From contig JAJFPB010000001.1 of NCBI GenBank assembly GCA_020881915.1, positions 4,650,001 to 4,714,000 of the forward strand: 64,000 nt of DNA, written 5' to 3'. Positions 22,198 to 34,089 of this stretch are shown piece by piece. The stretch's first letter is position 1. Each line of letters opens with the position of its first letter. A model generated the notes under the pieces. The model ran no database searches. It worked only from the letters and a program-made list of their open reading frames with translations, and was not told the DNA's origin. The translations under genes were made by a program, and so were the position numbers. Source of the DNA: Paramyrothecium sp. XJ0827 (Eukaryota > Ascomycota > Sordariomycetes > Hypocreales > Stachybotryaceae).

Positions 22198-23690
22198 CAT
22201 TCGTGCCTCAAGCGAATGGCAATCGTCATGCGCATCATATTGAAATTACACTTGGCGTTGGATAGGCGTTCAGGCTTCAGTATCACGTAACCCCCGACAG
22301 TTGTCTTGAGTTCAGAGGTTTTGACCTCTGCCAACGACAACTATCGTTCTCTTCCTCACAACCGCTCACATATACCCATTCCATTTGTTGTCCGTCAGGC
22401 CTCATACTCGAGACTGACCACTTTGTCAAAAAAACCCAACCTACTCTCAACCCGACCTGTACAGCTGCTCCTTTTTCTTTTTTAAGCACTCGCCTACTTA
22501 CGAGGCCACGATGACCAAATAATGTTTATCCTTTTGTTGATGCTTCATCATACCAGCTGAGCGTTGTCGCTCATTCGAAGCAACGAACGCTTCCTTCCCC
22601 TAAAGCGCTCATCATGTATATTTATCCGACGAGCAAACAAGCCCACGCGGCGATGCTATGGAAGAAAATGTGGTCTTAGGGACTTGTTTGTGTTGCTTTG
22701 AAATTTTGCTTGGTCAGGCTGAGACGAAGAAGCGCATCTTGGGGGTGAGATGATGCTTGGCCATAGTACCCCACGGCTTTTTCGACTTATCCTGTTACCT
22801 TCTATGCCTCCGTCAGGAAGATGGCGCCTGGTATTTGCAGTTGGCACGTCAGCTAGAGCTACATAGCTTAATTTGATTGAAGATGTTCTTCGTACTACTT
22901 GGTCTCCTCACTGTGATGTGCCGCGCCGCTCCGTCCTGGGATATTGTACGAGACCTACTTTTGTCCACCTGTTCATTGCGTTTGCTACCGCCATTTGAGG
23001 TCCGCATGGAGATGGAGTTGGATAGATGAACCTTACGTGCTAGGACTACATGCCGTCCACTTTCTACCGGATGAGGTAGGAGTGTATAGATGACACGTAA
23101 CTGCAGTACTCGACCAACTGACTTCTCAGACCGACCATTTGACATCATCAGAGTAAGAGGGGAACTGGATTGCAAGCATACCCACAAAGGGGTGAGGCGG
23201 AGAGGGTTAGGGGGCCGTTTCATGTTCTGCAATGTCTAGGCAAGGTCCTACGTCAATGTTGTATGGAATGGATGCTGAGGAGGAGGAGGTGATGGAAAAG
23301 GAGATGTAAGGTGTGTCGTTAGGCGGAGCACAAGAATGTACGACCCATTTCGGAAGCATTGAGGGCGTTCAGGATTGTTGATAGCCGCGGAGAACTATAG
23401 GCGAGGAGGTATCACGCGATGTTTCTCGCATATCCAATGCTCTATCAAAGGAGGTCTGCCCCCTGCCTCCCCGTTGGCGGTGGAGAAAGATGCATAGATC
23501 TTTTTTACATTGCTGTCTTACGACGCCTGTGGGGATGGGAATCGGAGGACCACAAAAACGGAGTGGAGGATGAAAGCTTTTTTTCCTGGTCTGGCGCTCG
23601 TTGGGGATTTGGAATGTCTTGGTGGGGATGCAGTCGACGAAGTAGCAGGCAGGTCCCGCAAGGATGGGTATCTGTTGGAAAGGGGTGTGC

Positions 23691-23693
23691 GTA

Positions 23694-23744
<51 letters not shown>

Positions 23745-23746
23745 AG
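23691..23746. repeat. (GT)n microsatellite with GTAT flanks
   Basis: A pure GT run of about 15 dinucleotides at 23701-23730 is flanked on both sides by GTAT/ATGT tetranucleotide units. It lies in the gene-poor block downstream of RAX2. Confidence 0.95.
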
Positions 23747-24090
23747 GAGTGTGTGAGGATCAATCTGATACCGGAGGTTGATCGGACCACGTGTGGTGGA
23801 TAACGATCCAGTGGGTCGTGATCAGTTGAGAGAGACGAGACGACGATGATCTTTCTGGGGATTCTGTTTTCGTGTCAGATGCTAACCGAGCCAGGTCGGT
23901 TTGCGATGGCCTCTCACGAAGCGTCGGGGGATGGGGGGAGGGAGGTCCGGGCCGAGTAGGTTGATGGTTCGGCACCATGAGGGGAAAGGTCCCCCGATGC
24001 TGTTGACCTCGGACATTGGCATGGGCGACATCGCACTACGCGGTACACGGCCCCGTTGCACCAAAGTCCGTCCACGTCGTGTCAGACACC

Positions 24091-24118
24091 CCGAACGCAG
24101 AGCCGAACGCAGAGCCGA
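24091..24118. repeat. Tandem duplication of a 12-bp unit
   Basis: CCGAACGCAGAG occurs twice in direct succession (24091-24102 and 24103-24114), followed by a partial third copy (CCGAG). Confidence 0.9.
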
Positions 24119-26913
24119 GTCACTCAGGTCGCTTCGAGTCAAGGCGGCACCATGTGGCCATGAATGAAAGGGTCCCGCTGCAAGCGAAGGACAGGCGCCG
24201 CCCCTCCTCTCACAAAGTCCAAGCATCAAGTGGAGGAGAGAGGAGCTCCTACTCGAACCCCGTAAGATTTCTTGTCAACAGGGGTGGAGCGGCCCGGTTT
24301 GGAGTTGACTCGATTCCCACTCTGCCGGCCGGGGCGCCGCCTTGCTGGCAACGGCCCCCGCGGTCCCGTGGCGAAAAGTTCGCTATCCCAGCCTCCTTTT
24401 GCTGTTGCCGACGAAGGGCGGAATTAGGTGATTGAGGGTAAGAAAGTGAAGGCGATCGGCGAAAAAGGCGGGGTTTAGCTTCGTCTGGTTACTGGGTTGC
24501 CCTGCCCCCTTCCCCTTTTGCCGACCAAACCAACAGAATTCAAGCAACAGGGAAAAAGGGAGAAAGAAGATTCGCCCTGCCCAGCGTGTGGAGACAGAAG
24601 CAACGTTTAAACGACGCGATCGACAGTTTCAGAAAATAGGGAGTCTGTGGGGGAACTTGGGTTCTGCAGGACCGGGGACGCGATTGTGAGATGCTTACGC
24701 GGTGCTGCTGCAGGCGTGACAGAAGTAGCTTTGGTGATTTGAGATGCAATTGGAACTTTGGGATGCACCGGGAGCCGACCTCCCGCTTCACTCGGGCGGG
24801 AGGGAACTAGAAGGAGAACGGCAGAGATCGGCCACGCCTCCTCTTTCTTTCTTTTTTTTTCACATCACATGGCGGAGCGGACGTACAGGGTCGATATCGA
24901 CCGTGACAGCAAGGCAATTGGGGGCTTGTCCCTGTTTCTTTTTTGCCTCCCATCGAATGAAAAGAAAAACCAAGAAGGAAACACCGTGGATGGAATAGAC
25001 ACAAGCGAGGAGACGAACCAGGGGAGGTTGTTTGGAGGTGCGGCGGCGGCGAATGCAACCCGCTGCTTGGGCAAAAGTGAGGTTGAAAGTAGAGGAGAGC
25101 TGACGCACGGCTGGTGGGGAACCCGGAGGAGGGTACACGCATCCGGAGCTCCGGCTTGACTCGTGATTCGGCGCCGGGACAGCGTCCCCCCCTTCAAAGA
25201 GGGAAGCGCCTCCTTTCCCCGGCCGTCAAGCCCACCCTTCTGTCTCCCCGCTCCCCCTTCCCTTCCTCACATCCTCCTTCCCGGGGGCATGGGTCAATGT
25301 GATTCGCGTGCCATGTATGACCGCAGCGACAAATGCAAATTAAGAAAAGCCAATTGTACAAGATGACTTTTCTTCTTACTTCGGACACTCTGCCCTTCTT
25401 TCGAGGTTTCCCTCCGAAAAGGTGGGTTGCTGCCCGTGCCGTGTGTTGTGTTTTCATGCCGGTACATGAGGTCCCCCTCACTACAAACACGCGGGTGTTT
25501 TTGCCACTCGACACGTCTCGACCCGTGCCCCGTCTTGATTCGGTCCCCCAAACTACCCCCATCCCTGAGTCCTGAAAGCTTTTGCTATCATACGCGAACC
25601 CGGGGGATTTGCCCTGTCCGGGTGCCTTGCGGCGTCTTGGGAAGCCACCCCCCCCCCTTTCTTGCTGATTGCTGCTCCGGGCCCGGGGCGGCGGCGCACT
25701 TGTCAGACTGCTCCAGCCCGCGTGTGCTGGCTCTTCTCTGCGTGTACAGCCTTGTCAGGGCTGTGAGCGCGGGACATGGCTAGCCTGGCTGGATCCAGTA
25801 AGGAAGAGCATGCCGGGCAATGGGGTGGTGAGCCGGAGCCGTAGGAGTCATTGCAGTACACTGCGCGGCCCGCGTCTTAACCAAATGGTCTTAAGCCAGC
25901 CTTGGTACATTGACAGGGCTGGTGATAAGGCGCAAAAGGTCCTCCCCTCTCACGTTTCACTTACACGACCATGAACTACGGTCCCATGGTTCTTCCATGG
26001 AGTCTCTTTCTCGGGCCTACTGTTCGGTTTTCGCCATCGTACATATTACATTTGCCACCAGTATAGTACAGCAAGGGGACAAGGCAGGGACAGGGCATGG
26101 GCAAGGCAAAGAACCCTTTGGGATATTTGCCAAACAAGTCAGAGCGTGCCTGTGCATCTTCCCCCAGTTCCGCCCTGTTGGTTACAGGATTGGGCTCTTA
26201 CCCAGTGACTTGGGAGCTGTGTGGCGATTCTTATTTCCCACACTCCCCTCTATTATCCATACGTGAGTCGTACTTCTAGTAGTGTACTGCTTGCGGGTTG
26301 TATCAAAAGGAGAGAGTATAAGCCACATTCTGCACGACGGCTCCACCGTATACAATCCTTGTGTTCTGGATTCTAGGTTTGTCCATCCATCATGATTATG
26401 TCGAGGTGGATGGTTGGCAAACAGCAGACTGTTGAGGAGGGCCGGCGCATGCGGAAGCAAAGGGACAAGCCACGGGCAAAGGCCGGGGACGCGTGCGGAA
26501 AACCTAGTTACCCTGGAGCTTTTGTAGTTGCGTCTTGCGAAGTGGGGCCCGGAAGTCAAGCGGCGCTCGCGAAATGTCCCCGAAAAGCACCTTGTTTCAA
26601 GCAACCTCGCGTGCGGCTGGCGGTACCTGAGTGTGGGTATCGGCTTCTACGCTAACTTCACCTGCACTGTGCGACTCTACGAGACAAAAAAAAAAAAAGA
26701 GGGACTTCGCCTAGTTCTTCTCAGTGAGCAACAGGGTGGGAATCCAGGGGTCTAGCAGGACCCTCTTTCGCTGAGAAAGACCGGTGTATTTCGAGTACCA
26801 CAGTGCGTGCCTTTCTTCTCAGTAGCCTCGTTCACAGGCCGAGGGGTGAAGACCCCGTATCGCCAAAAAAAAATTAAGGAACAAAACTGCTCGTATTTTA
26901 ACAGGGGATAGTT

Positions 26914-26972
26914 GGAAAATTAAAGGAAAATTAAAGGAAAATTATAGGAAAATTATAGGAAAATAAAAGGGA
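26914..26972. repeat. 11-bp A-rich tandem repeat
   Basis: Five successive units of the form GGAAAATTAAA/GGAAAATTATA occur, decaying into A-rich sequence. The region is a strand-asymmetric purine tract followed by more A/G-rich DNA to about 27000. Confidence 0.9.
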
Positions 26973-27189
26973 AAAAAGAGAGAAACGGGGAAAAACACTT
27001 ATCTCGGGAATGCCTCGTCCACTTGGAGATTCGGGGGAGCGTGTTACTCTCTCTTGATTCATTTCTCTCCACTGACTCTTTCTTGGCCCCCATCATATTC
27101 CGTCATTCCATCTATTTTGCTTCCCACCATACGCGAAGTACGAGTTCAGTGGGTGGGAAGCAGAGGAATAAAGAAAAGGCCAGAGATAC

Positions 27190-27216
27190 CTACGTTACGT
27201 TACGTTACACACACAC
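27190..27216. repeat. ACGTT pentamer repeat joined to an AC run
   Basis: Three tandem copies of TACGT/ACGTT-type pentamers run directly into an (AC)n stretch. Confidence 0.85.
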
Positions 27217-30200
27217 TCCGGTTTCCCCGAGACTAGCGCACCCCCATGGGGGCGTGCGCATCCCCAAAAAGGCCCCCCCCAGGTCCCCACCTTGTTCAGC
27301 TACGTGGACACCCCTGCTCCCTGCATGGCCAATGGGACGACGACAGTGTGACGTCGCATGCCGGGATAAAATGAACCAGGGACCCTGATGCCGCAGCCAT
27401 TGACGTCACGCATCCCTTGGCTATTTCAACGACCTGTCTGGGGGGGCACATTTCCCACTGCTACACGCTCTGTATTATTTTTTCTAAAAACTGTTTCTGC
27501 TAGCAATTGCATCCTCGGGTTTTATCCTCGCTCCGTACACGCCTTCCTACAGCCAACGAAGTCCTTACTGTGCTGTACTGTACCGTACTGTACTGCCACA
27601 GTAAATGGATCTGACTGTTTTCGTCCATACCGGTGACGACACGGCGCAGGACCGTAAACAAAAATAACACCCAAGCTACAGCACGGCTTTCTTTCCGTCC
27701 CTCTCCCATCCAATCCACACCGTATTTTGCCCCCCCTGCCACCAATTACGATCGAGGTCCCGATATGGTGCGGTGCACAGTAAGCCCATTACCTGCTCGC
27801 TTCTGGTTGTCCTTGCTCGAGCAGCAGGTAAGGTAGATGATGTACTGTACAAGCGCGTTCCACGCTTCACTGGTTGGTTGCGTGGAGACGCGGTGCACAT
27901 AGCAAAAGTAGCAGTTTACCGTTACTATACGGTGCCAAACTCGCTGCCACACACCCCATCTGCGCTAACAATCTGGGAGCATTTTCCCTACCATACCGTA
28001 AATACCTTGCGCAGCACCGCCTTGGAACCTCACTGCTTGCCTTTGCGGGATTCGGCTTGGCCCACAAGGTAAGTATCTTTCGGTCCTGCTTCATGCGCTG
28101 GCAGATGGCGCTTCATCCTTGTCTCGACGAAACCACTCATTAGAAAGTCCCATCTTCTCTAATTCATACATCACGGGTCCCCCGTCTTTGCCATCCGCCT
28201 TGTTCACGCCCTCCCACACCCTCAATCGGACCGCATTGGGTGGCCCCGGTAGTCTTCACACTCCTACACACACTTTCCAGCTGCGAGACTTATTCACTCG
28301 CATCCAAACCCACACAATGGTGAGGGAGGGTGATCGACTAAGATGAGCCAGCCCATAAGTTGCATCAACACCTTATCCCCGCGCCATCTAGCAGGACCCT
28401 GAAAATCCGGCGCTGGGGGGGAAGCATTGGCCTGTTGATTGGGAGGAGGGGTGAGCTAGAGCGGGGGGGCTAAAGTAAGCACTTTTCGCTTTCCCGGTCA
28501 CATCGTGAGGCTCTAGACGTCATCGTCGAATTCTCGTCCGTAACCCTCAGCCTCGCGATTGGCTCTGTTGTGAATGTATCCATCGCAATCGTAACCATGA
28601 ATGCCCCAACATCATAACACAATCTTTCGCATAGTGCCAGTGCTGGGCGACATTCGGTTAGAGTGACGCTATACTGGAGCTGTCTCTGTCTCCATGTATC
28701 GACCCTCTGCACCCCGTCTCGTTTGGCAGAGGCGAGCGTCGGGCCATTGTTGCTTACTCAAAGCCAAACCGATCAGGGACTGTGTAGAAATGGACCCTTG
28801 TTTGACAGATTTCCTGTTCGGGAGAACAGCAGCATCACCAGTGGCAATTTCCACTTAATTAGCAGCGGTGATCGCAAAATCGGGTTGGCTCTAAACAAGG
28901 CCAAACGCCATGGTCGGCTTCTGCCCGAGGATACAGCCAAGGCGGACGGGGAGCAAAGAAAAGAGAAAAAGAGTAGTACGCCCTGGGCCAACAATAGCCG
29001 TTCATGCACTCCATCGGTCAGGTAAGAGGTAGGACAAAGCGCACACAACCTGGCAGCGTATGCCATCTTTCGTGCTGCGTCCCCCCCCTCCCGCGCGTCA
29101 TTGACAACAGACGGACGTCATGGAAGAATCATCTGCCTGCGCCTGCCTGCCCCCATCCTGCCCACCCTGGGCCGCTTCTTCCCCGAGTCTTTTTCCTGTT
29201 TCCTAAGCATCGCATTGATGTAAATTCTCCGTGTGTGGATGCCGCCGGCCTGTAAATTTACTGTAGTCCATGCCTGATCTTTTTCGTACCCGTTGGGCCA
29301 GCAATCATTCGAGGATAGGTATGCTGCTGCCCGCACTCCCCCACTGACCCCTGTTGCTCTCCCGAGAGCTCGGTGTCATGCTGCCTTTGGGTATGGGATC
29401 AACAGAGCAGGCGCCTCTTGAAGCGAGATCGGGGGCGCGCGGCTGGCATAGCTTTGGTGCAGGGCAGGGTGACAGATAGCATAGCTGAGCCGAGCTGAGG
29501 GCATGCCATACGGTGCCGTAAGTGGCTCCGTCCGAAACAAGGGCCGTCTTCCTTCACTCGCACGCCCCCCGGCCTCTTTCAACCTTTCAGCGTCACCAAT
29601 CCCTGTAACAAACAGGGCGTACTCAGCCAAGGCTCGGAAAGTACAATACGGTGGTTGTAGTGCCATCCGCCTTGCCCGAGTCGGTGCGTCCGGTTTCTGG
29701 GAATGGCATGCCGGATGCTGGGGGGGATGGTTGGGTTTCCTACAGATCTCACGTGTGCTGCACGTACTGTACTGTAGCCCTTTCCCCTTTCTCGTGGTTC
29801 TCCACCATGTCATTCAAGCATCTGTGCCCGTCTCGCCTGGATTCAGCAAACGTCAATGGCTGCCATTTCGAGACGGTGCTTTTCTGACGCTCCACCATAA
29901 AATAACAGTGGGGGAGACGCGGCCATGCCATTGGCCGGCCCCTCCGTAAGGCATTTCCCCCATCAGGGTGCTTTTTCAGAGCAAGGGGGGTCCGCCCGGC
30001 TCCCCACAAAAGCTTGTCCAGTCTTGACAACGCCGGCTGACAGCTCCGCGATACCTCTTGAGGCAGTGATGATCGATTCTGAAACGCGGTGCCATACCGT
30101 GTAGGGACATGATCAGCTTCGTCTCCCTCCCCCCGGCATGCCGTCTGTCTGTCGAGCGCGCCAACAAGATGAGTGCGGGACGGTTTGTAGATGCTGACCA

Positions 30201-30988
30201 GGGAGGGGCCCTGACGGGGCCAATCAGGCCTGCGCGACATGACATCCGGGACAGCCCTGGGCAGGTACTTGTGCCAGTTCTGCTGCTGCTGCATGCGCCA
30301 GCGAGAGATGCAGGTGAAAAAAAAAAGAGGAGGAAAAAAGAAAGAAAAAAGGGAGCGGGCCCTGGAGTGTCTGTATTAGCGCATGCACCTGCCTCGCGGG
30401 ACTGGTGCTGTGCTGTATCTCCATCTGTATGTAAGGCAAGGCACAGGCAAGGCAAGAGGCAGATGCATCGGCTGGGTGAAGTGCCGTCTCCAACTGGGGC
30501 CTTGTACCGTGCGTTTACTATGGGTCGTGATTGCGCGTCCCCTTCTGGGGTCCTCGACATTTCCTCCAAACCTCGTGCAAGCTTGTGCTCTGTGCGATCC
30601 TCCTGCTGCTCCGGCTCCCCCCCCTGGTTCGTTTCGACAATTGTCAGGAGGGCGAAGACGCCTTACTCGAAGCCTCCCGCCACCCGCACCGCGCAGCGTC
30701 TTTCTCGAAGCGCAGCCCAGCCCTTCCCGGGTATAACACGAGGGCGGTTTATAGCCGCGTGCGATGACGATCAAGTTTGACTTCAAAACGCCTTTCCTTT
30801 ACGGCCACGCTCACACACCCTCCCCCTCCACCCTCCCCCGTGTCCCTCACCCTCTTTTTTCCCCTTCCCTTTCTTGCATCTTGTTGCCAGGTGTGATGGA
30901 TGTGGTGGCAATGGTCGACTGCCACATACGTCTAGCATGGTCGTAGCGGTAACCAAGGGTCCAATGTAATTGCTTATTAGGGTATCAT

Positions 30989-31008
30989 TTGTTTTGTTTT
31001 GTTTTGTC
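30989..31008. repeat. (GTTTT)n short tandem repeat
   Basis: Several GTTTT units occur in a T-rich stretch within the gene-poor block. Confidence 0.75.
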
Positions 31009-31303
31009 TTTCTTTCTGTTCCCTCGCTTTGAACACGGTGTTTAATGGTGCAGTTCTGGTCAAATTCACACAAGTGATAAGCAACTTGCAGAATAAAATC
31101 AAGCGGGGGAAAAAGCGCTCTGAAGCCTTAGACGGGGAATCGGGGTAACGAGTTCGGATGGATTTGGCCAAAAGGCTCCCATTGGCCTCAGCCGCTTTGG
31201 GATGATGCACCGAGATCAACGGCGCATGCACATGGGATTCTCAGATTGCCCATGACACGAGCCACTCGCCTGTCTCTGTCTCTGCCAATGTCTCTTCATC
31301 AAA

Positions 31304-31330
31304 CCAACGCCAACGCCAACGCCAACGCCA
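31304..31330. repeat. (CCAACG)n hexamer repeat
   Basis: Four exact tandem copies of CCAACG are followed by degenerate copies (CCATCAACG, CCGCCAAC). Confidence 0.9.
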
Positions 31331-32868
31331 TCAACGACCGCCAACAAGACCCCTCCCATCCAAAACACATTCCCTCGCGTCTGTCCCCGCACCCTCCACT
31401 CTGAAGATTGTTCCTTGTTTTTGTAGATTATTTTTATTCGCTCCTGGGTGCCCAGTCCGAGAGTCATGCATGCCCTCACCAAGCACTAGACCAGGGATTG
31501 GCTTTGCCAAAGCTTGTGCAGGCGAAGCGATGGGAACGTGGAAGGAAACATTGAACCCAGTCCACTTGTCGCGTAGAGTATAGTTCGTGACCAAGAGCAA
31601 TTAGCTATGGGCGAAAAGGTGGATCCCACGGTTATCTTGACCCAAATCTCCTACTCATCCTCACTTTGTTCGTTAGGGCCCATGGAATGGCTCCGGTAGG
31701 CTTGCACGGCGCACTTCCACTGGGTCAGCAGCATCAAGACCATCCCACGCCTGCTTGCGGCGGTGGAGCCGCAGAGAGCAGAAACCAGAAAGGGGGGAGC
31801 GTGACAGGTATTGTACCGTAGCACTTCCAGACGAACGAACGCCGATCGATCAGCTAGGAGCATACCTAGCTTCTCTGCCTCTACCCTACCCATACGCCTC
31901 CCGCGCAGGTGGCTCCGGAGAAACGAGGGAAAGGGGATCGCCCGCGCAGTGTTGCCCAGGGCACGCATCTATGTGTATCTGCTGTGCTACCTTGTTTGTC
32001 GCTACCCGTCGATGCGGTGAGCTGAATCCCAATTCAGCCATACCCCGATGACCCTCCCTGCCGTTTGATACCGTTGAGTGATTTGACGCTTACCCTCTGT
32101 GCCTTCCCGTGCATTCTCACTGTACTTTGCATCGGAAACATGTTTGCAAGGTTGCCATGATTATGAAAACTAAACTTGTAGAGTTCATTGGGTATATGTC
32201 ACCATCAAGATGACAACTGGTATTGTACAAAGATTCGTCGTGACTGCCCATTTCCCAGGTCCCTCCTCCCATTCCGCCTGTTATCCTTCGTAGTCACAGT
32301 TAATGTGAATGCTCTTCCGGTGGGTGCGTACGACGTGAGCGAACGCTGTGAATCATAAAAAAGACGAGTAAAAACACATTTGCGTGTAAAATCCACCTGA
32401 AAGCAACCTTGACTCCGTTCAACGCCGATCCGGAGCGGATGCCGTTTCGTCGGTCCGTTCCCGTGGCCTTGTGTGGCAGATCGAGAAAAGCAAATCCCAA
32501 AACTGCTCAACTGCACCCCCCTCCCTGTTGAACTCTAGCCGGGTCGCTGAGATGCTCGAGCGTGCCCATGTCCAAAGGCGGTAAAACCAAAAACGATCGA
32601 CTCGAATGATATACATGGCCGTTCCCAGTAACGACGGTCCATCACCGTCGTCAGTCCTTTTGGAACCCAAATCTATGCCGCGCTTATCATGTAGTTGGTA
32701 ACGAAAGAAATCCTTCTGATTAAAAAAAGCCGGTAAATAATTGCTTGCCGTTCTTTTGCCGTCATTGCAAAACAGCGCATAAAAAGTCACTGAAGCTAGT
32801 TGATGCTGGAGCAACGATGGATGTGAAGTCAAAATCGTAATGTCGCTGTTGTCGTCTTCGCACCCCCC

Positions 32869-34089
32869 TTAGTCTGAGTGGTGATCCTCGGACCCAGCCT
32901 CCGACCGGGCATCGCCACGATGAACCTTGCGATGTCTACGCAAGTTTGAAACGACCGAGAAGTGACGGCCACATCCTTCAACCTCACAGGCAAATGCTGT
33001 ACGATTCAAGTCAGTACTGGTTCGATAGATCAAAAAGGCTGCACATACGCTTCTCCCCGGTGTGGCTGTACATGTGGGTTTGCAAAGAGCTCGGGCGAGT
33101 GAAGCGCTTGTCGCACACCTTGCATTTGTGCTTCTTCTGGGTGCTCGAGGACACCTTAGAGCTGAACTGGCCCATCATGGATTGAGGGGCAGGTGGAATC
33201 TGGGATCCCATGAGCCCATGAGGCCGAGGCAGCGTCCTCGAGTTAACGGACTCGATGTCTGAGCCGGCTGTGGAGTAATCTGACACAGAGTCGCCATAGT
33301 AGGAGCTGAAGTTGCCGGTAGAAGAAATGGAGGAGCTGGTCGAATGTGTTGAGGGGAAGCCGTACGAGTCGACAGACGAGCGATCAGTACGAGCACCATA
33401 GATGTTTCGTGGCGTCTCCTGGCTCATCGCCAGCATACCGTGGCTGGCATCGAGGGCGTCCGCAAAGCTTCTGCGATCATCAGGTGGCACGCCGCTGTGG
33501 ATACAGTTTAGTTATCTGGATGCCAGTGGACTCGGGCTCGACTTACGTCTGAGAGTACCTCCTAGAGGTCTCGGACTCGGCACCCAATCCGAAGGCAGGC
33601 TGGCGCACATGAGCCGGTGCGTAACCAAGAGTGTCGTAAGAAGCCGACGTTGGTGCAAACTGGTGGCTGACGGGCGAGGCTGAGGTGGCATAAGTGGGAT
33701 CACCGTAAGCTGCTGATGTTGTGTGCATGCGATTCAGGTAGGGAATGTCTAGGCGAGAATGTCAGTGGAACGATAACATGTCGCGAGAGGGTTGGCTGTT
33801 AATTACCGGCTGCTGATGATGTAGCGACTGGAAGTGAACCGTACGAGCTGAGCGACGATGTGCTGCTAGCGCTGGCTCGGCCGCTGGGTGCCTTGCCGGC
33901 CATCATGCTGTGACTTAAGGGAGCTGGTTGCTGGCTGCCGACAAACAGACCGCTGGTGGAAGGCGTCGGTTGGGCGGCAGAAGATGACGACCATGGGTTT
34001 GAGAAGGCCGGAGGTTGAGAGTGAGTTGAGTAGTCGAAGTTGAGCGGATGCCCGAACCTCTGCTGTGTTGTGTCTAGCGTCATGGTCAT
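32869..34089 (-). CDS. flbC: C2H2 zinc-finger transcription factor, FlbC-like conidiation regulator (4 exons)
   Basis: Exons in minus-strand order are 34089-33807, 33748-33547, 33494-33049 and 32996-32869, giving 352 aa. Introns are 58, 52 and 52 nt (donors GTAATT, GTAAGT, GTATGT). The N-terminal 280 residues are Ser/Thr/Ala/Pro-rich and look disordered, as expected of an activation region. Two adjacent C2H2 fingers close the protein at about residues 284-336: HKCKVCDKRFTRPSSLQTH, then a TGEK linker split by intron 3, then FACEVEGCGRHFSVVSNLRR and RHRKVH. A short acidic tail follows. Length, finger count and C-terminal finger position match Aspergillus FlbC (about 354 aa), an activator of the conidiation cascade upstream of brlA. 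Orthology is inferred. The 240 bp before the start contain no ATG on this strand. The gene sits alone between two gene-poor blocks. Confidence 0.82.

Larger units (their letters stand above)
22198..32868. other. 10.7-kb gene-poor block between convergent RAX2 and flbC-like genes
   Basis: No frame here shows recognisable domains, and the longest frames (up to about 220 codons) are low-complexity Pro/Ser/Arg-rich and overlap each other on both strands. The DNA is not AT-rich, so it does not look like RIP-mutated repeat. It contains homopolymer runs, a long GT microsatellite, several short tandem repeats and recurrent TACTGTAC words. It may hold long 3' UTRs, non-coding transcripts or distal regulatory elements. 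Two small genes with many introns could still be hidden, since I can only see what splice consensus and family similarity reveal. Confidence 0.45.

Noticed and set aside
30109..30780. 223-codon frame in the gene-poor block
   Set aside because: It is low-complexity, overlaps long frames on the other strand, and has no domain or splice support.
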